From: Gammaproteobacteria bacterium
GTDB taxonomy: Bacteria > Pseudomonadota > Gammaproteobacteria > Ga0077536
Direction: 5' to 3'
DNA: 17,038 nucleotides
Assembly: GCA_024234975.1 (NCBI GenBank)
Contig: JACKNH010000043.1
Coordinates: 1 to 17,038 of the forward strand
Shown: positions 5,888 to 13,837 of the stretch, piece after piece
Layout: each line of letters begins with the position of its first letter
Numbering within the stretch: the first letter of the stretch is position 1
The notes under the pieces: generated by a model
Database searches by the model: none
What the model saw: the letters and a program-made list of their open reading frames with translations, nothing else
Told to the model about the DNA's origin: nothing
Made by a program: the position numbers and the translations under genes

Positions 5888-6055
5888 GCAGGATAGTAAT
5901 GGTGGACGAAACGGTCAAGCCGCCGGAGTGTTCGAGGCTGGCGCAAAAGCAGAAGTACCACGTACCGGACTTGCCTTAATCGGCGATGCTCAGCTGCGTC
6001 AGTTATGAGTAGCACAGCGTTTGGTTTGGTCGAATGACCCTCACAACATGCTTAC
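5888..6055. other. non-coding gap between the toxin-antitoxin operon and the serine hydrolase
   Basis: No gene, hairpin or repeat that I can support. A 26-codon frame with an AGGA-like box at 5899-5979 points away from the antitoxin, but it is too short and featureless to call. Confidence 0.4.
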
Positions 6056-7285
6056 TCAGGGCCGCCACGCCGACGCCGCGGCCATGAACGCCAGTGTCTC
6101 GCCATCCTGTTCGGTATTGTCGCCGGGCGGGAAATAGCTCAGCTTGACCACGACGGTGCGCGTGGCCGGATCAACATAGACATACTGCCCCTGTAACCCG
6201 ATGGCGGAATACGCCTCGCTGTTGCCGATGGTCCACCACTGCAATCCGTAGCCGCCGCGCCGGCTGTCTTCCGGACCATGCGGGCCGGTGGATTCGTGTA
6301 CCCAGTCCGCGCTGACGATGCGGTTGCCGTTGGCGATGCCTTTATCGAGCATCATCTGGCCGAAGCGGCCGTAGTCGGCGAGGGTGGCGTTGAAGCCGGC
6401 GCCGCTGAATTCGCGGCCGGTGTCGGGCGCGCCATCCATGATGTAGAAGGCATCGGCCTGTGCGCCGAGGGGTTCCCACAGGCATTGCGCGGTATAGGCG
6501 GCGACGCTGCTGCCGGCCACCCGCTCCACCAGCCAGCCGAGCACGGCGGTATCGATGGTCTTGTACTGGAAGTGCTCGCCCGGTGCGTGAATGCGTTTGA
6601 GCGTTCTCGCGACATCGGCGAACCGCGCGGTGTTCTTCACCAGCGCCGCGATATGGTTGCTCGCTGCGGTGCCGGGGTTTTCAAAATCGTAGCGTTCCTC
6701 GTAGTCCACACCGGAACGCATCTGCATCACCTGGCGGATGGTCACACCTTCATAGCCGCCGCCATTGAGTTCCGGCAGGTAACGATTGATCGGCACATCC
6801 AGTGATTCGATTTTTCCTTCGGCCAACGCGCAGCCGATGAGCACCGCGGTGACGGATTTGGTCATCGACCAGCCGATGAAGCGTGACTGCGGCGTGGCAT
6901 TGTTGCGGTAAGTCTCGCTGACGATGCGTCCATCCTTGATGATCATCAGCGCATTGGTATATGTGCGTTCCAGAACGTCTGTGGCAGCGTGCGTCTGCCC
7001 CTGCCATTCGTACTGGAAGTCCATCGCGTGGTCATTCCGCGGCAACGTCCACACCGGGCCGGCGCGTGGCACGGTGCGGGTGGTGAACAGCGTATCCATC
7101 TGGCGGAACATCAAGGCACTCACATCATCATCCAGCATGTGCCAGCGCAGTATCTGAACCGCTGTCGGAACGTCGGATGGCGGACCTCCGCGCAAGGGCG
7201 GCGGCAACACCTGTTGTGCGTTGGCACTGCATGTGCTCAGCGTGAGTGTCGCGAGCAGGCAGAAGCGGGTGGCGGATGTTTGCAT
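6056..7285 (-). CDS. exported serine hydrolase, class C beta-lactamase / 6-aminohexanoate-dimer hydrolase type
   Basis: A 409-residue exported penicillin-binding-fold hydrolase. A signal peptide covers about residues 1-23, ending SANA before QQ. The nucleophile motif Ser-x-x-Lys is SMTK at 140-143 (in GWSMTKS). The downstream MRSGVDYEERYDFENPG at about 190-205 supplies an active-site tyrosine region like that of NylB-type amide and ester hydrolases. The usual Tyr-x-Asn motif reads FQYKT (Tyr241), so its Asn is replaced by Thr. That argues against a true beta-lactamase and for an esterase, amidase or peptidase of this superfamily. The C-terminal part keeps GGYGLQWW and a final AIGLQGQYVYVDP strand. 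I used the ATG at 7285, which gives a standard signal peptide; the TTG at 7306 would add seven residues. It is divergent from the tannase-family gene, with 110 bases between the two starts. Confidence 0.85.
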   Translation of the reverse strand: MQTSATRFCLLATLTLSTCSANAQQVLPPPLRGGPPSDVPTAVQILRWHMLDDDVSALMFRQMDTLFTTRTVPRAGPVWTLPRNDHAMDFQYEWQGQTHAATDVLERTYTNALMIIKDGRIVSETYRNNATPQSRFIGWSMTKSVTAVLIGCALAEGKIESLDVPINRYLPELNGGGYEGVTIRQVMQMRSGVDYEERYDFENPGTAASNHIAALVKNTARFADVARTLKRIHAPGEHFQYKTIDTAVLGWLVERVAGSSVAAYTAQCLWEPLGAQADAFYIMDGAPDTGREFSGAGFNATLADYGRFGQMMLDKGIANGNRIVSADWVHESTGPHGPEDSRRGGYGLQWWTIGNSEAYSAIGLQGQYVYVDPATRTVVVKLSYFPPGDNTEQDGETLAFMAAASAWRP

Positions 7286-7313
7286 GGCAGCTGTCCAGGT
7301 GTTCAATTGCTCG

Positions 7314-7344
7314 CACTACATGGCAGGCGAGGGCGGTTGTAGTG
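7314..7344. promoter_or_regulatory. candidate operator between the divergent hydrolase genes
   Basis: CACTACA at 7314-7320 is the exact reverse complement of TGTAGTG at 7338-7344; the arm centres are 24 bp apart. It lies in the 110-base region between the starts of the serine hydrolase and the tannase-family gene. A dimeric regulator bound there could control both. Seven-base arms in a gap this long can arise by chance, and no regulator gene is adjacent. Confidence 0.35.
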
Positions 7345-7395
7345 TAACGTCTGTGCAGCCATTGTCCGCACCCTCGATTGAGAAAGGAAGTTGCA

Positions 7396-9099
7396 ATGCC
7401 AAACATACTGAAAAGACTGCGCAACGTGTCGCAACAGGCCGTATGCGGGCTGGCGCTCAGCGTCGCATCGGTTTGTGCAGCGCAAGCAGCGGGGATGGGT
7501 GTGGCGCAGCGCGGTCAGTTCAATGGCGATTGTGATGCCTTGTCCGCGCGGTTGATGAACCTCGCCAATACGACAATTTCATCGAGCACGCCGGTCGCGG
7601 CGGGTGCGCTAACGCTTGGCGGCACGCCGATTCCGCAACACTGTCTGGTGACCGGCGCGATGTTCGAGCGCGTGAGCGAGGTTGACGGCAAGCCCTACGC
7701 CATCCGCTTTGAAATGCGACTGCCAATGCAGTGGAACGGACGCTTCTTCTACCAGGCGAACGGCGGCATCGATGGCCGCGTCGTGCCGGCGCTGGGTGCT
7801 GCGGGTGGTGGCCCGCTGACCGGCGCATTGCTGCAGGGGTTCGCTGTCATCAGCTCCGACGCCGGTCACGACGGCGCAATGGGCGCCGATTTCGGTATCG
7901 ACCCGCAGGCGCGGCTGGACTATGGCTACCAGGCGGTAGGCAAGCTCACGCCCATGGCGAAGCAATTGATAGAGCACGCCTACGGCCGGCCCCCCGATCA
8001 TTCCTATATCGGTGGCTGTTCAAACGGCGGTCGCCACACGATGATCGCAATGAACCGCTATTCCGACGCATACGATGGCTACCTCGCCGGTGCCCCCGGA
8101 TTCAGGCTGCCGCTGGCGGCGATTGCGAATATCTTCGGCGCGCAGCGTTATGCGTCCATCGCAACGGATCCAAAGGACTTGTCGACGGCCTTCACCGCCG
8201 CCGAGCGTGGCATGGTGGCGGACGCAGTGCTTGCGCAATGCGATGCATTGGATGGCGCAACCGATGGGCTGATCCAGGATGTGGATGCATGCCAGCGCGC
8301 CTTCGATTTTGATCGCGACGTGCCGGTATGTGCCAATGAGCGTGACGGCACCTGCCTGACACCGGCGCAGAAGCAGGCGCTGGCGCCAATCTTCAGCGGC
8401 GCGACGACGGCCGACGGCACGCCGTTTTATGCGCCGTTTCCCTATGATGCCGGGCTGCGCGGCAACGGCATTCCCTTCTGGGAATTCACCGCGCCGGTGG
8501 TGATGGATTCCGGTGGCGTCGCGTTGATCTGGAAGGTACCGCCTGCGCCGGCAGCCGGCTTCAACGGGCCGGCGTATGCGTTGTCGACCCGCATCGACGA
8601 CATGTTGCGCGGCGTGGCGGCAACTGATGCGCGTTATACCGAGTCAGCCCAGCAATTCATGATGCCGCCGCATCCGGCCGACCTCGCGGCACTGAAGCAG
8701 CGCGGGGCGAAAGTGATGGTCTATCACGGTGTCAGCGATCCGATCTTTTCCGTGGAAGACAGCAAGGCGTGGTATGAGCAGATGACGGCCGCCAATGGCG
8801 GCGACGCCACCGACTTCGCCCGCTTCTATCGTATTCCCGGTATGGCGCATTGCGCCGGCGGCCCGGCGACGGATCAGTTTGATCTGCTATCGAAACTGGT
8901 GGCCTGGGTGGAGCAGGGGCAGGAACCCGTAAGCATCGTCGCCACTGCGCGCGGGCCGGGCAACGCCGGGGGTGTGAACGACGAGATCCCCGCGCAATGG
9001 TCGGCGAAGCGCACGCGGCCATTATGCGCGTACCCGGCGGTTGCGCGATACAAGGGCGCCGGCAGCGTCGAAGATGCAGCGAACTTCGAGTGCCGGTGA
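7396..9099 (+). CDS. exported tannase/feruloyl esterase family enzyme
   Basis: A 567-residue secreted or periplasmic esterase. A signal peptide covers about 1-32 (ending AAQA). The tannase-family catalytic triad sits in the characteristic Cys-Ser/Asp/His-Cys arrangement. Cys208-Ser209 are in GGCSNGG, Asp448 is in VYHGVSDPIFS, and His485-Cys486 are in PGMAHC; the two cysteines are expected to bond beside the active site. The lid domain between 225 and 430 has a Ca-binding-like CDALDGATDGLIQDVDAC stretch starting at 282. Family members cleave gallate or ferulate esters, and MHETase from PET degradation belongs to the same family. The substrate here cannot be told from sequence. The ATG at 7396 has AAAGGAAG at 7383-7390, so I rejected the TTG at 7378. 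It is divergent from the serine hydrolase and followed by a small exported protein on the same strand. Confidence 0.92.
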   Translation: MPNILKRLRNVSQQAVCGLALSVASVCAAQAAGMGVAQRGQFNGDCDALSARLMNLANTTISSSTPVAAGALTLGGTPIPQHCLVTGAMFERVSEVDGKPYAIRFEMRLPMQWNGRFFYQANGGIDGRVVPALGAAGGGPLTGALLQGFAVISSDAGHDGAMGADFGIDPQARLDYGYQAVGKLTPMAKQLIEHAYGRPPDHSYIGGCSNGGRHTMIAMNRYSDAYDGYLAGAPGFRLPLAAIANIFGAQRYASIATDPKDLSTAFTAAERGMVADAVLAQCDALDGATDGLIQDVDACQRAFDFDRDVPVCANERDGTCLTPAQKQALAPIFSGATTADGTPFYAPFPYDAGLRGNGIPFWEFTAPVVMDSGGVALIWKVPPAPAAGFNGPAYALSTRIDDMLRGVAATDARYTESAQQFMMPPHPADLAALKQRGAKVMVYHGVSDPIFSVEDSKAWYEQMTAANGGDATDFARFYRIPGMAHCAGGPATDQFDLLSKLVAWVEQGQEPVSIVATARGPGNAGGVNDEIPAQWSAKRTRPLCAYPAVARYKGAGSVEDAANFECR

Positions 9100-9125
9100 G
9101 CGAGCGATAGCACGGTGGCTTCGGG

Positions 9126-9154
9126 TTCAAATGGTTTAAGAATTAAACTATATT
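9126..9154 (+). promoter_or_regulatory. candidate promoter with palindrome in its spacer
   Basis: TTCAAA at 9126-9131 (four of six to the -35 consensus) and TATATT at 9149-9154 (five of six to the -10) are separated by exactly 17 bases. The spacer holds the palindrome GTTTAA-GAA-TTAAAC at 9134-9148, a position where a bound repressor would block polymerase. It lies between the tannase-family gene and the small exported protein, so the latter may have its own regulated transcript. Confidence 0.45.
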
Positions 9155-9191
9155 GTTCGCAACTTATTACCGACTCGCCGGAGGCAAGGCC

Positions 9192-9695
9192 ATGAACCGC
9201 AACACTCGATACCTTCCCATGCTCGGCATTGCGCTGACCCTGCTGATGGCAAGTACGACCCGGGCACAGGACGTGTTGCCCGCCAATCCGGCCGCCAAAC
9301 CCTATGCCGCCGATCTTTCGTTGCTGGAGGGACTGAGTGGGCGCTGGTTGGGCCAGAACAGCAATGGTGCGATGGAAGCCATGTTTGGCACACCGCGTTT
9401 CGGCCAGGTCATCGGCCACATCAATTATTGGAACGACAACGGTTACCGTCTGCTGGAGCTGTGCAGCTATACCGAGCGTGACGGTTCACTGGTGTACCGC
9501 GTCAAGCACTTCGACCCGATGATGGTTGCGGCCGAAGAGAAGGATGTGGCCACCGAGCGGCGGTTGCTCGACTACAAGGACGGCACGGCCTACTTCGAGG
9601 ATATGACAGTGACGCTGACGGACGACACGCTGGTTTTCTCGTTCAACATCCGTGGCAACCTTATCCAGGCGAGCTACCAGCGCGCCGCGCCGTAA
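9192..9695 (+). CDS. small exported lipocalin-like protein, DUF6265-like
   Basis: A 167-residue exported protein of unknown function. A signal peptide covers 1-25 (ending TTRA before QD). The remainder looks like a compact beta-barrel: LLEGLSGRWLGQNSNGAMEAMF near 44-65, then GYRLLELCSYTERDGSLVYRVKHFDP (84-109), and later TERRLLDYKDGTAYFEDMTVTL. The order of a Trp-containing opening, a glutamate strand and a KHF strand resembles DUF6265-type lipocalin-like domains. I assign this on pattern only. The ATG at 9192 has GGAGG about eight bases upstream and gives a proper signal peptide; the TTG at 9153 does not. It follows the tannase-family gene by 92 bases and could bind a ligand or product of that enzyme. 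That role is conjecture. Confidence 0.7.
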   Translation: MNRNTRYLPMLGIALTLLMASTTRAQDVLPANPAAKPYAADLSLLEGLSGRWLGQNSNGAMEAMFGTPRFGQVIGHINYWNDNGYRLLELCSYTERDGSLVYRVKHFDPMMVAAEEKDVATERRLLDYKDGTAYFEDMTVTLTDDTLVFSFNIRGNLIQASYQRAAP

Positions 9696-9722
9696 CCGAC
9701 ATCGGCAACAGCGGGATGGCTG

Positions 9723-10598
9723 TCAGCGAAAGCCTTTGCGGCTGACATCAAACAACTCGCGTGTGCAATAGCTGCAACCGTCATCCAGCAGGCGGGCGCC
9801 GGCCGCGCGGTCGCCCTTCAGCGCATAGTCCAGCCAGGTCGCCGCCAGGCCAATCGATTCGATCAGCAGGCCGATGTCGGTGTCGCCTTTATAGATGCCG
9901 TAGGTCAAACCGTTGTGGCCTGCGCCGGCCACCGAGACCAGCAGGAATGGACCGTCGCTGCGTTCAAAATTGGCAATGGCGTTCGGTGCGGCAATATCGT
10001 CGGGTCCACCGTAGGCCAGCATGATCGGCGCCGTGATGTCATCGAGATCGACAATGGTGCTTTTCATCCTGGTCTGGGTGCCTTCAGGCCAGAAGCCGGT
10101 GGACAAGGCCAGTACTGCATCGATACGTGAATCCTTTGCCGCCAGCAATGCTTCCGCCCCGCCGCAGGAGGTACCGGCGGTCGCGATGCGGTCGCGATCC
10201 GCGCGGCCCTGCAATTGTAATTGCGCCATGTCTGTCGCCAGCCAATCCACCGCAGCCAGCAGTCGTTCGGGTTGTTCGGTTGAGCCCGCGGTGCGGGTTT
10301 CATTGATGGCGCCTACAGCGATGACGATGTAGCCATGCTGCGCCAGACCGTTGAGATAACTGATGTAGCCGTAGTGTGAACGGCGGCACCCACCGTTGGC
10401 CCAGACCACCACTGGCAGGGAGCGTTCAGCGTAACCGCCGAGATTTGCGGGTCGGAACACCGTGTGTGTCGGCAAGCCATTGGCAGGTTCACGGGTGACG
10501 GCAGTGGTGGGCAAAGCGATTTCAGGTTCGATGTCGGCGATCGCCGTGACGCTGGTCAGCAACACACCGACTGCAACCATCAGCTGTTTCACTCTCAT
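9723..10598 (-). CDS. exported alpha/beta hydrolase
   Basis: A 291-residue exported esterase-like enzyme. Residues 1-22 are a signal peptide (VKQLMVAVGVLLTSVTAIA). The core starts with LPVVVWANGGC (61-71), which provides the oxyanion loop. The nucleophile elbow is GTSCGG with Ser144, a candidate catalytic acid is Asp200 or Asp201 (AYGGPDD), and the histidine is His228 (GAGHNG). It resembles dienelactone hydrolase and PET-hydrolase-like secreted alpha/beta hydrolases in overall order. The elbow carries Cys after the Ser rather than the usual Met or His, and a Cys-x-x-Cys pair (275, 278) closes the protein. The start at 10598 gives the signal peptide and has GGAG upstream; the frame extends 22 codons further without support. 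Its stop is close to that of the small exported protein, so the two are convergent. Substrate unknown. Confidence 0.82.
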   Translation of the reverse strand: MRVKQLMVAVGVLLTSVTAIADIEPEIALPTTAVTREPANGLPTHTVFRPANLGGYAERSLPVVVWANGGCRRSHYGYISYLNGLAQHGYIVIAVGAINETRTAGSTEQPERLLAAVDWLATDMAQLQLQGRADRDRIATAGTSCGGAEALLAAKDSRIDAVLALSTGFWPEGTQTRMKSTIVDLDDITAPIMLAYGGPDDIAAPNAIANFERSDGPFLLVSVAGAGHNGLTYGIYKGDTDIGLLIESIGLAATWLDYALKGDRAAGARLLDDGCSYCTRELFDVSRKGFR

Positions 10599-10660
10599 GG
10601 GTTCGCTCCGAGATGCGCTAGTTGAATGGTTGATCAGACGACGCGACCCATAGTCTTGCC

Positions 10661-10685
10661 GCAACAGTCCAGAGCGCGCTGTTGC
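10661..10685 (-). terminator. hairpin directly after the RND pump stop codon
   Basis: GCAACAG at 10661-10667 pairs with CTGTTGC at 10679-10685, with an 11-base loop, immediately after the pump gene's TGA. There is no thymine run, so it may protect the 3' end or give weak termination before the alpha/beta hydrolase gene on the same strand. Confidence 0.4.
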
Positions 10686-13600
10686 TCACGCCGCCGGACG
10701 GCGGGTAAACAGCTCAGCCAGCTTGCGGCAAAAGATATAGAACGCGGGCGTGAACACCAGGCCGAAGAACGTTACGCCAAGCATGCCGTAGAACACCGCA
10801 ACGCCCAGCGATTGCCGCAACTCGGCGCCCGGACCACTGCCGAAGGCCAGCGGTATCACGCCGAAGATGAACGCGGCGGAGGTCATCAGGATGGGCCGCA
10901 ACCGGGTGCGTGCGGCGTCGACCGCGGCTTGTACCGGTGTCATGCCTTGCTCCTCGCCCTGGCGCGCGAACTCGACGATGAGAATCGCGTTCTTCGCCGC
11001 CAGCCCGACCAACACCACCATGCCGATCTGGGTCAGGATATTGTTGTCCAGCCGCGTGAGACTGACGCCACCGAGCGCAGCAAGCAGACACATCGGCACG
11101 ATCAGGATCACCGCCAGCGGCAAGGTCAGGCTTTCATACAACGCGGCAAGGAAGATGAAAACGAAGGCGACCGCGAGCGCAAAGGCGAGCGTGCTGGCAT
11201 CGCCGGATTGCTGTTGCTGATAGGCAAGATCGGTCCACTCCAGCGTCATGCCGGCGGGCAGTACTTCGTTTGCCAGCCGTTCCATCGCCGCCAGCGCCTG
11301 GCCCGACGAATAGCCCGGCGCCGCCGAGCCCTGGATATCCGCGGCGGGGTAGAGGTTGTAACGGATCACGCGGTAAGGCGCGGTGATCGGTTCGAACGAG
11401 GCGAGTGATCCCAGTGGCACCATGGCGCCGGAGGCCGAGCGGGTTTTCAGCGAGCCAATCCAGCGTTCATCCTGGCGGAAACCGGTATCGCCTTGCGCGA
11501 TCACCTGGAAGGTGTGGCCGAGCAGGCTGATGTTGTTGACATAGGTGCCGGCGAGATAAGTCTGCAACGTGCCGTAGACATTGCGTGCGGGTACGCCGAG
11601 CATCTCGGCCTTGTCGCGATCGACCACCGCGTTCAGAGAAGGGTTGCGGGTATTGAAACTGGTGAAGGCCTGAATGATCGCCGGGTCGGCATTGGCCGCA
11701 TCGATCAATTGGTTGGTGGCGTTTTCCAGCGCGCGGTAGCCCAGGCCGCCGCGGTCTTCCACCATCAAACGGAAGCCACCGCTGGAGCCCAGCCCGCGGA
11801 CCGACGCCGGCGTGATGATACGGATATCCGCCGCCGGGAACTGCGCGAGACGCTTGCGCAGATCAGCGACGATGACGTCCATCGTCTGACCTTTCGGCAG
11901 CCGGGTTTCAAATGGATCGAATACTGCCCATAGCTGGCCGGAGTTGGTGGCAGGGCTGAAAGTGATGCCATCCATGCCCGAATACACCGAAGCGTGGGCG
12001 ACGCCGGGCGTGGCCATCACCACCGGAATGGCCTGCTGCACAACGGCGTCGGTGCGGGCGAGGCTGGTGCCCGGCGGCATCGTGAAGGAGATCGCGACGT
12101 TGGCCTGATCCTGCACCGGAATGAATCCGCGCGGGGTATCGATGAGACGCCAGCCGGTCAGTGCAAGCAGTGCGATATACAACACGGCCATGATCGCGCC
12201 GCGGCGCAGGATGACCGCGGTACCGCGGCTGTAGCCGATGGACATCGATTCCATCCAGCCGTTTAGCTTTTCACCCAGGTTATGCAACCAGTGGCCGAAG
12301 GCAGTGGTGTTGGCGGGTTCGTCATGGGGCCGCAGGATTTTCGCCGCCAGTGCCGGCGACAGCGTCAACGACACGATCAGTGAAATCACTGTGGCCGAGG
12401 CGATGGTCAACGCAAACTGTTTGTAGAACTGGCCGGCTATGCCACCCATGAATGCGGTGGGCACGAACACCGCGACGAGTACCAGCGCAATACCGATCAA
12501 CGCGCCACCGACTTCATCCATGGTCAGATGGGCGGCTTCCAGCGGTGCCATGCCGGCGCGCAGATGACGCTCGGCGTTCTCCACCACGACGATGGCATCG
12601 TCGACCACGATACCGATGGAAAGCACCAGCGCGAACATCGACAGGTTGTTCAATGAAAAGCCGAACAGCGACATCACCGTCAGTGTGCCGATTAGTGACA
12701 CCGGGATCGCCAGCAACGGAATCAGCGCGGTGCGCCAGCGCTGCAGGAAGGCGATGACGACGATTACTGCCAGGATCATGGCTTCCAGCAATGTGTGTTC
12801 CACGGCATCGACCGCGGAACGGGTGAACGTCACCGGCGCGTAAATGATTTCATAAGCGATGCCGGTGGGGAACGAGGCTTCCAACTCCTCCATCGTTCGC
12901 TGCACGTTGTCCCAGGTTTCCAGCGCGTTGGTTTCCGGCGCCTGCATCACGCTGAGCGATACCGCCGGCTCCTCATCCTTGTACGCATTCACGGCATAGT
13001 TCTGCGCACCGAGTTCAACCCGGGCGACATCGCCGATGCGGGTGATGCGGCCATCGGCGTCGCGCTTGATGATGGCGCGGGCGAATTCCTCCGGCGTTTC
13101 CAGCCGACCCTGTGCGCGAACGTTCAACTGGTAGGCGGCCGGGTTGTCATTGAACGGCGGCGCGCCGATGGCGCCGCCGGCCACCTGCAGGTTGTTGTTG
13201 CGCAGGGCGGCGATGATTTCCTGTGCGGTGAGATCACGGTTGGCCGCGCGATCGGGATCGATCCACACGCGCATGGCGTAATCGCGCGCCGCGTTGACCG
13301 TCACATCACCCACGCCTGGTGTGCGCAACAAACGCTCTCGCACCTGCAGACTGGCGTAGTTGGCAATGTACTTGCGGTCGACGCTGCCGTCCGAAGTGAA
13401 CATGTGCACGATCAACAGAATGTCATTACTGCCCTTTCGCACCGTCACACCCAGGTCACGCACCTCCTGCGGCAGCTGCGGCAGAATGGTCTGGATGCGG
13501 TTCTGAACTTCGACGTGCGCAATATCCAGCGAGGTGCCCGCTTTGAAGGTGACGGTAATCGACATCCGCCCTTCGCTGGTGGAGGACGACGACATGTACT

Positions 13601-13832
13601 GGATGTTGGTGATGCCGTTGATCTGCTGTTCAAGTGGCGCGGCCACGGTTTCAGCGATTTCCTCAGCGGTGGCGCCGGGGTACATCGCACTGACCGATAC
13701 TGTCGGTGGTGCAATCTGCGGGTATTGATCGACGGGCAGCGCCATGTAGGCGATCAGGCCGGTAAGTGTAATCACCACCGATACCGCGGCGGCGAAGATG
13801 GGCCGGTCGATGAAGAAGTGCGAGAGACGCAT
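10686..13832 (-). CDS. RND multidrug efflux transporter, AcrB/MexF-type (HAE1)
   Basis: Inner-membrane proton-driven drug pump of 1048 residues, full family length. The N-terminus FFIDRPIFA is the usual first helix start. Two large periplasmic loops follow the first helices of each half. The proton-relay residues are Asp411-Asp412 in helix 4 (GIVVDDAIVVVENAER) and Lys947 in helix 10 (GLAAKNAILIVEFARQ), equivalent to Asp407, Asp408 and Lys940 of AcrB. The trimer works with a periplasmic adaptor and a TolC-type channel. The adaptor is the gene just upstream, five bases away, so they form an operon; no channel gene is in the window, so one encoded elsewhere is implied. Adaptor and pump both look most like the MexEF/OqxAB branch, but the substrate cannot be predicted. 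It is followed by a gene for a secreted hydrolase on the same strand. Confidence 0.97.
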   Translation of the reverse strand: MRLSHFFIDRPIFAAAVSVVITLTGLIAYMALPVDQYPQIAPPTVSVSAMYPGATAEEIAETVAAPLEQQINGITNIQYMSSSSTSEGRMSITVTFKAGTSLDIAHVEVQNRIQTILPQLPQEVRDLGVTVRKGSNDILLIVHMFTSDGSVDRKYIANYASLQVRERLLRTPGVGDVTVNAARDYAMRVWIDPDRAANRDLTAQEIIAALRNNNLQVAGGAIGAPPFNDNPAAYQLNVRAQGRLETPEEFARAIIKRDADGRITRIGDVARVELGAQNYAVNAYKDEEPAVSLSVMQAPETNALETWDNVQRTMEELEASFPTGIAYEIIYAPVTFTRSAVDAVEHTLLEAMILAVIVVIAFLQRWRTALIPLLAIPVSLIGTLTVMSLFGFSLNNLSMFALVLSIGIVVDDAIVVVENAERHLRAGMAPLEAAHLTMDEVGGALIGIALVLVAVFVPTAFMGGIAGQFYKQFALTIASATVISLIVSLTLSPALAAKILRPHDEPANTTAFGHWLHNLGEKLNGWMESMSIGYSRGTAVILRRGAIMAVLYIALLALTGWRLIDTPRGFIPVQDQANVAISFTMPPGTSLARTDAVVQQAIPVVMATPGVAHASVYSGMDGITFSPATNSGQLWAVFDPFETRLPKGQTMDVIVADLRKRLAQFPAADIRIITPASVRGLGSSGGFRLMVEDRGGLGYRALENATNQLIDAANADPAIIQAFTSFNTRNPSLNAVVDRDKAEMLGVPARNVYGTLQTYLAGTYVNNISLLGHTFQVIAQGDTGFRQDERWIGSLKTRSASGAMVPLGSLASFEPITAPYRVIRYNLYPAADIQGSAAPGYSSGQALAAMERLANEVLPAGMTLEWTDLAYQQQQSGDASTLAFALAVAFVFIFLAALYESLTLPLAVILIVPMCLLAALGGVSLTRLDNNILTQIGMVVLVGLAAKNAILIVEFARQGEEQGMTPVQAAVDAARTRLRPILMTSAAFIFGVIPLAFGSGPGAELRQSLGVAVFYGMLGVTFFGLVFTPAFYIFCRKLAELFTRRPAA

Positions 13833-13837
13833 GGCCG

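Noticed and set aside
5899..5979. 26-codon frame with an AGGA-like box, divergent from the antitoxin
   Set aside because: Too short and featureless. The box may be chance, and no conserved sequence can be checked here.
7337..7364. TTGTAG with CATTGT as a promoter for the tannase-family gene
   Set aside because: The -10 match is only about half, so I could not support it over chance.
10626..11408. 260-codon open frame on the plus strand
   Set aside because: It is antisense to the end of the pump gene, with low-complexity Arg/Gln/His composition.
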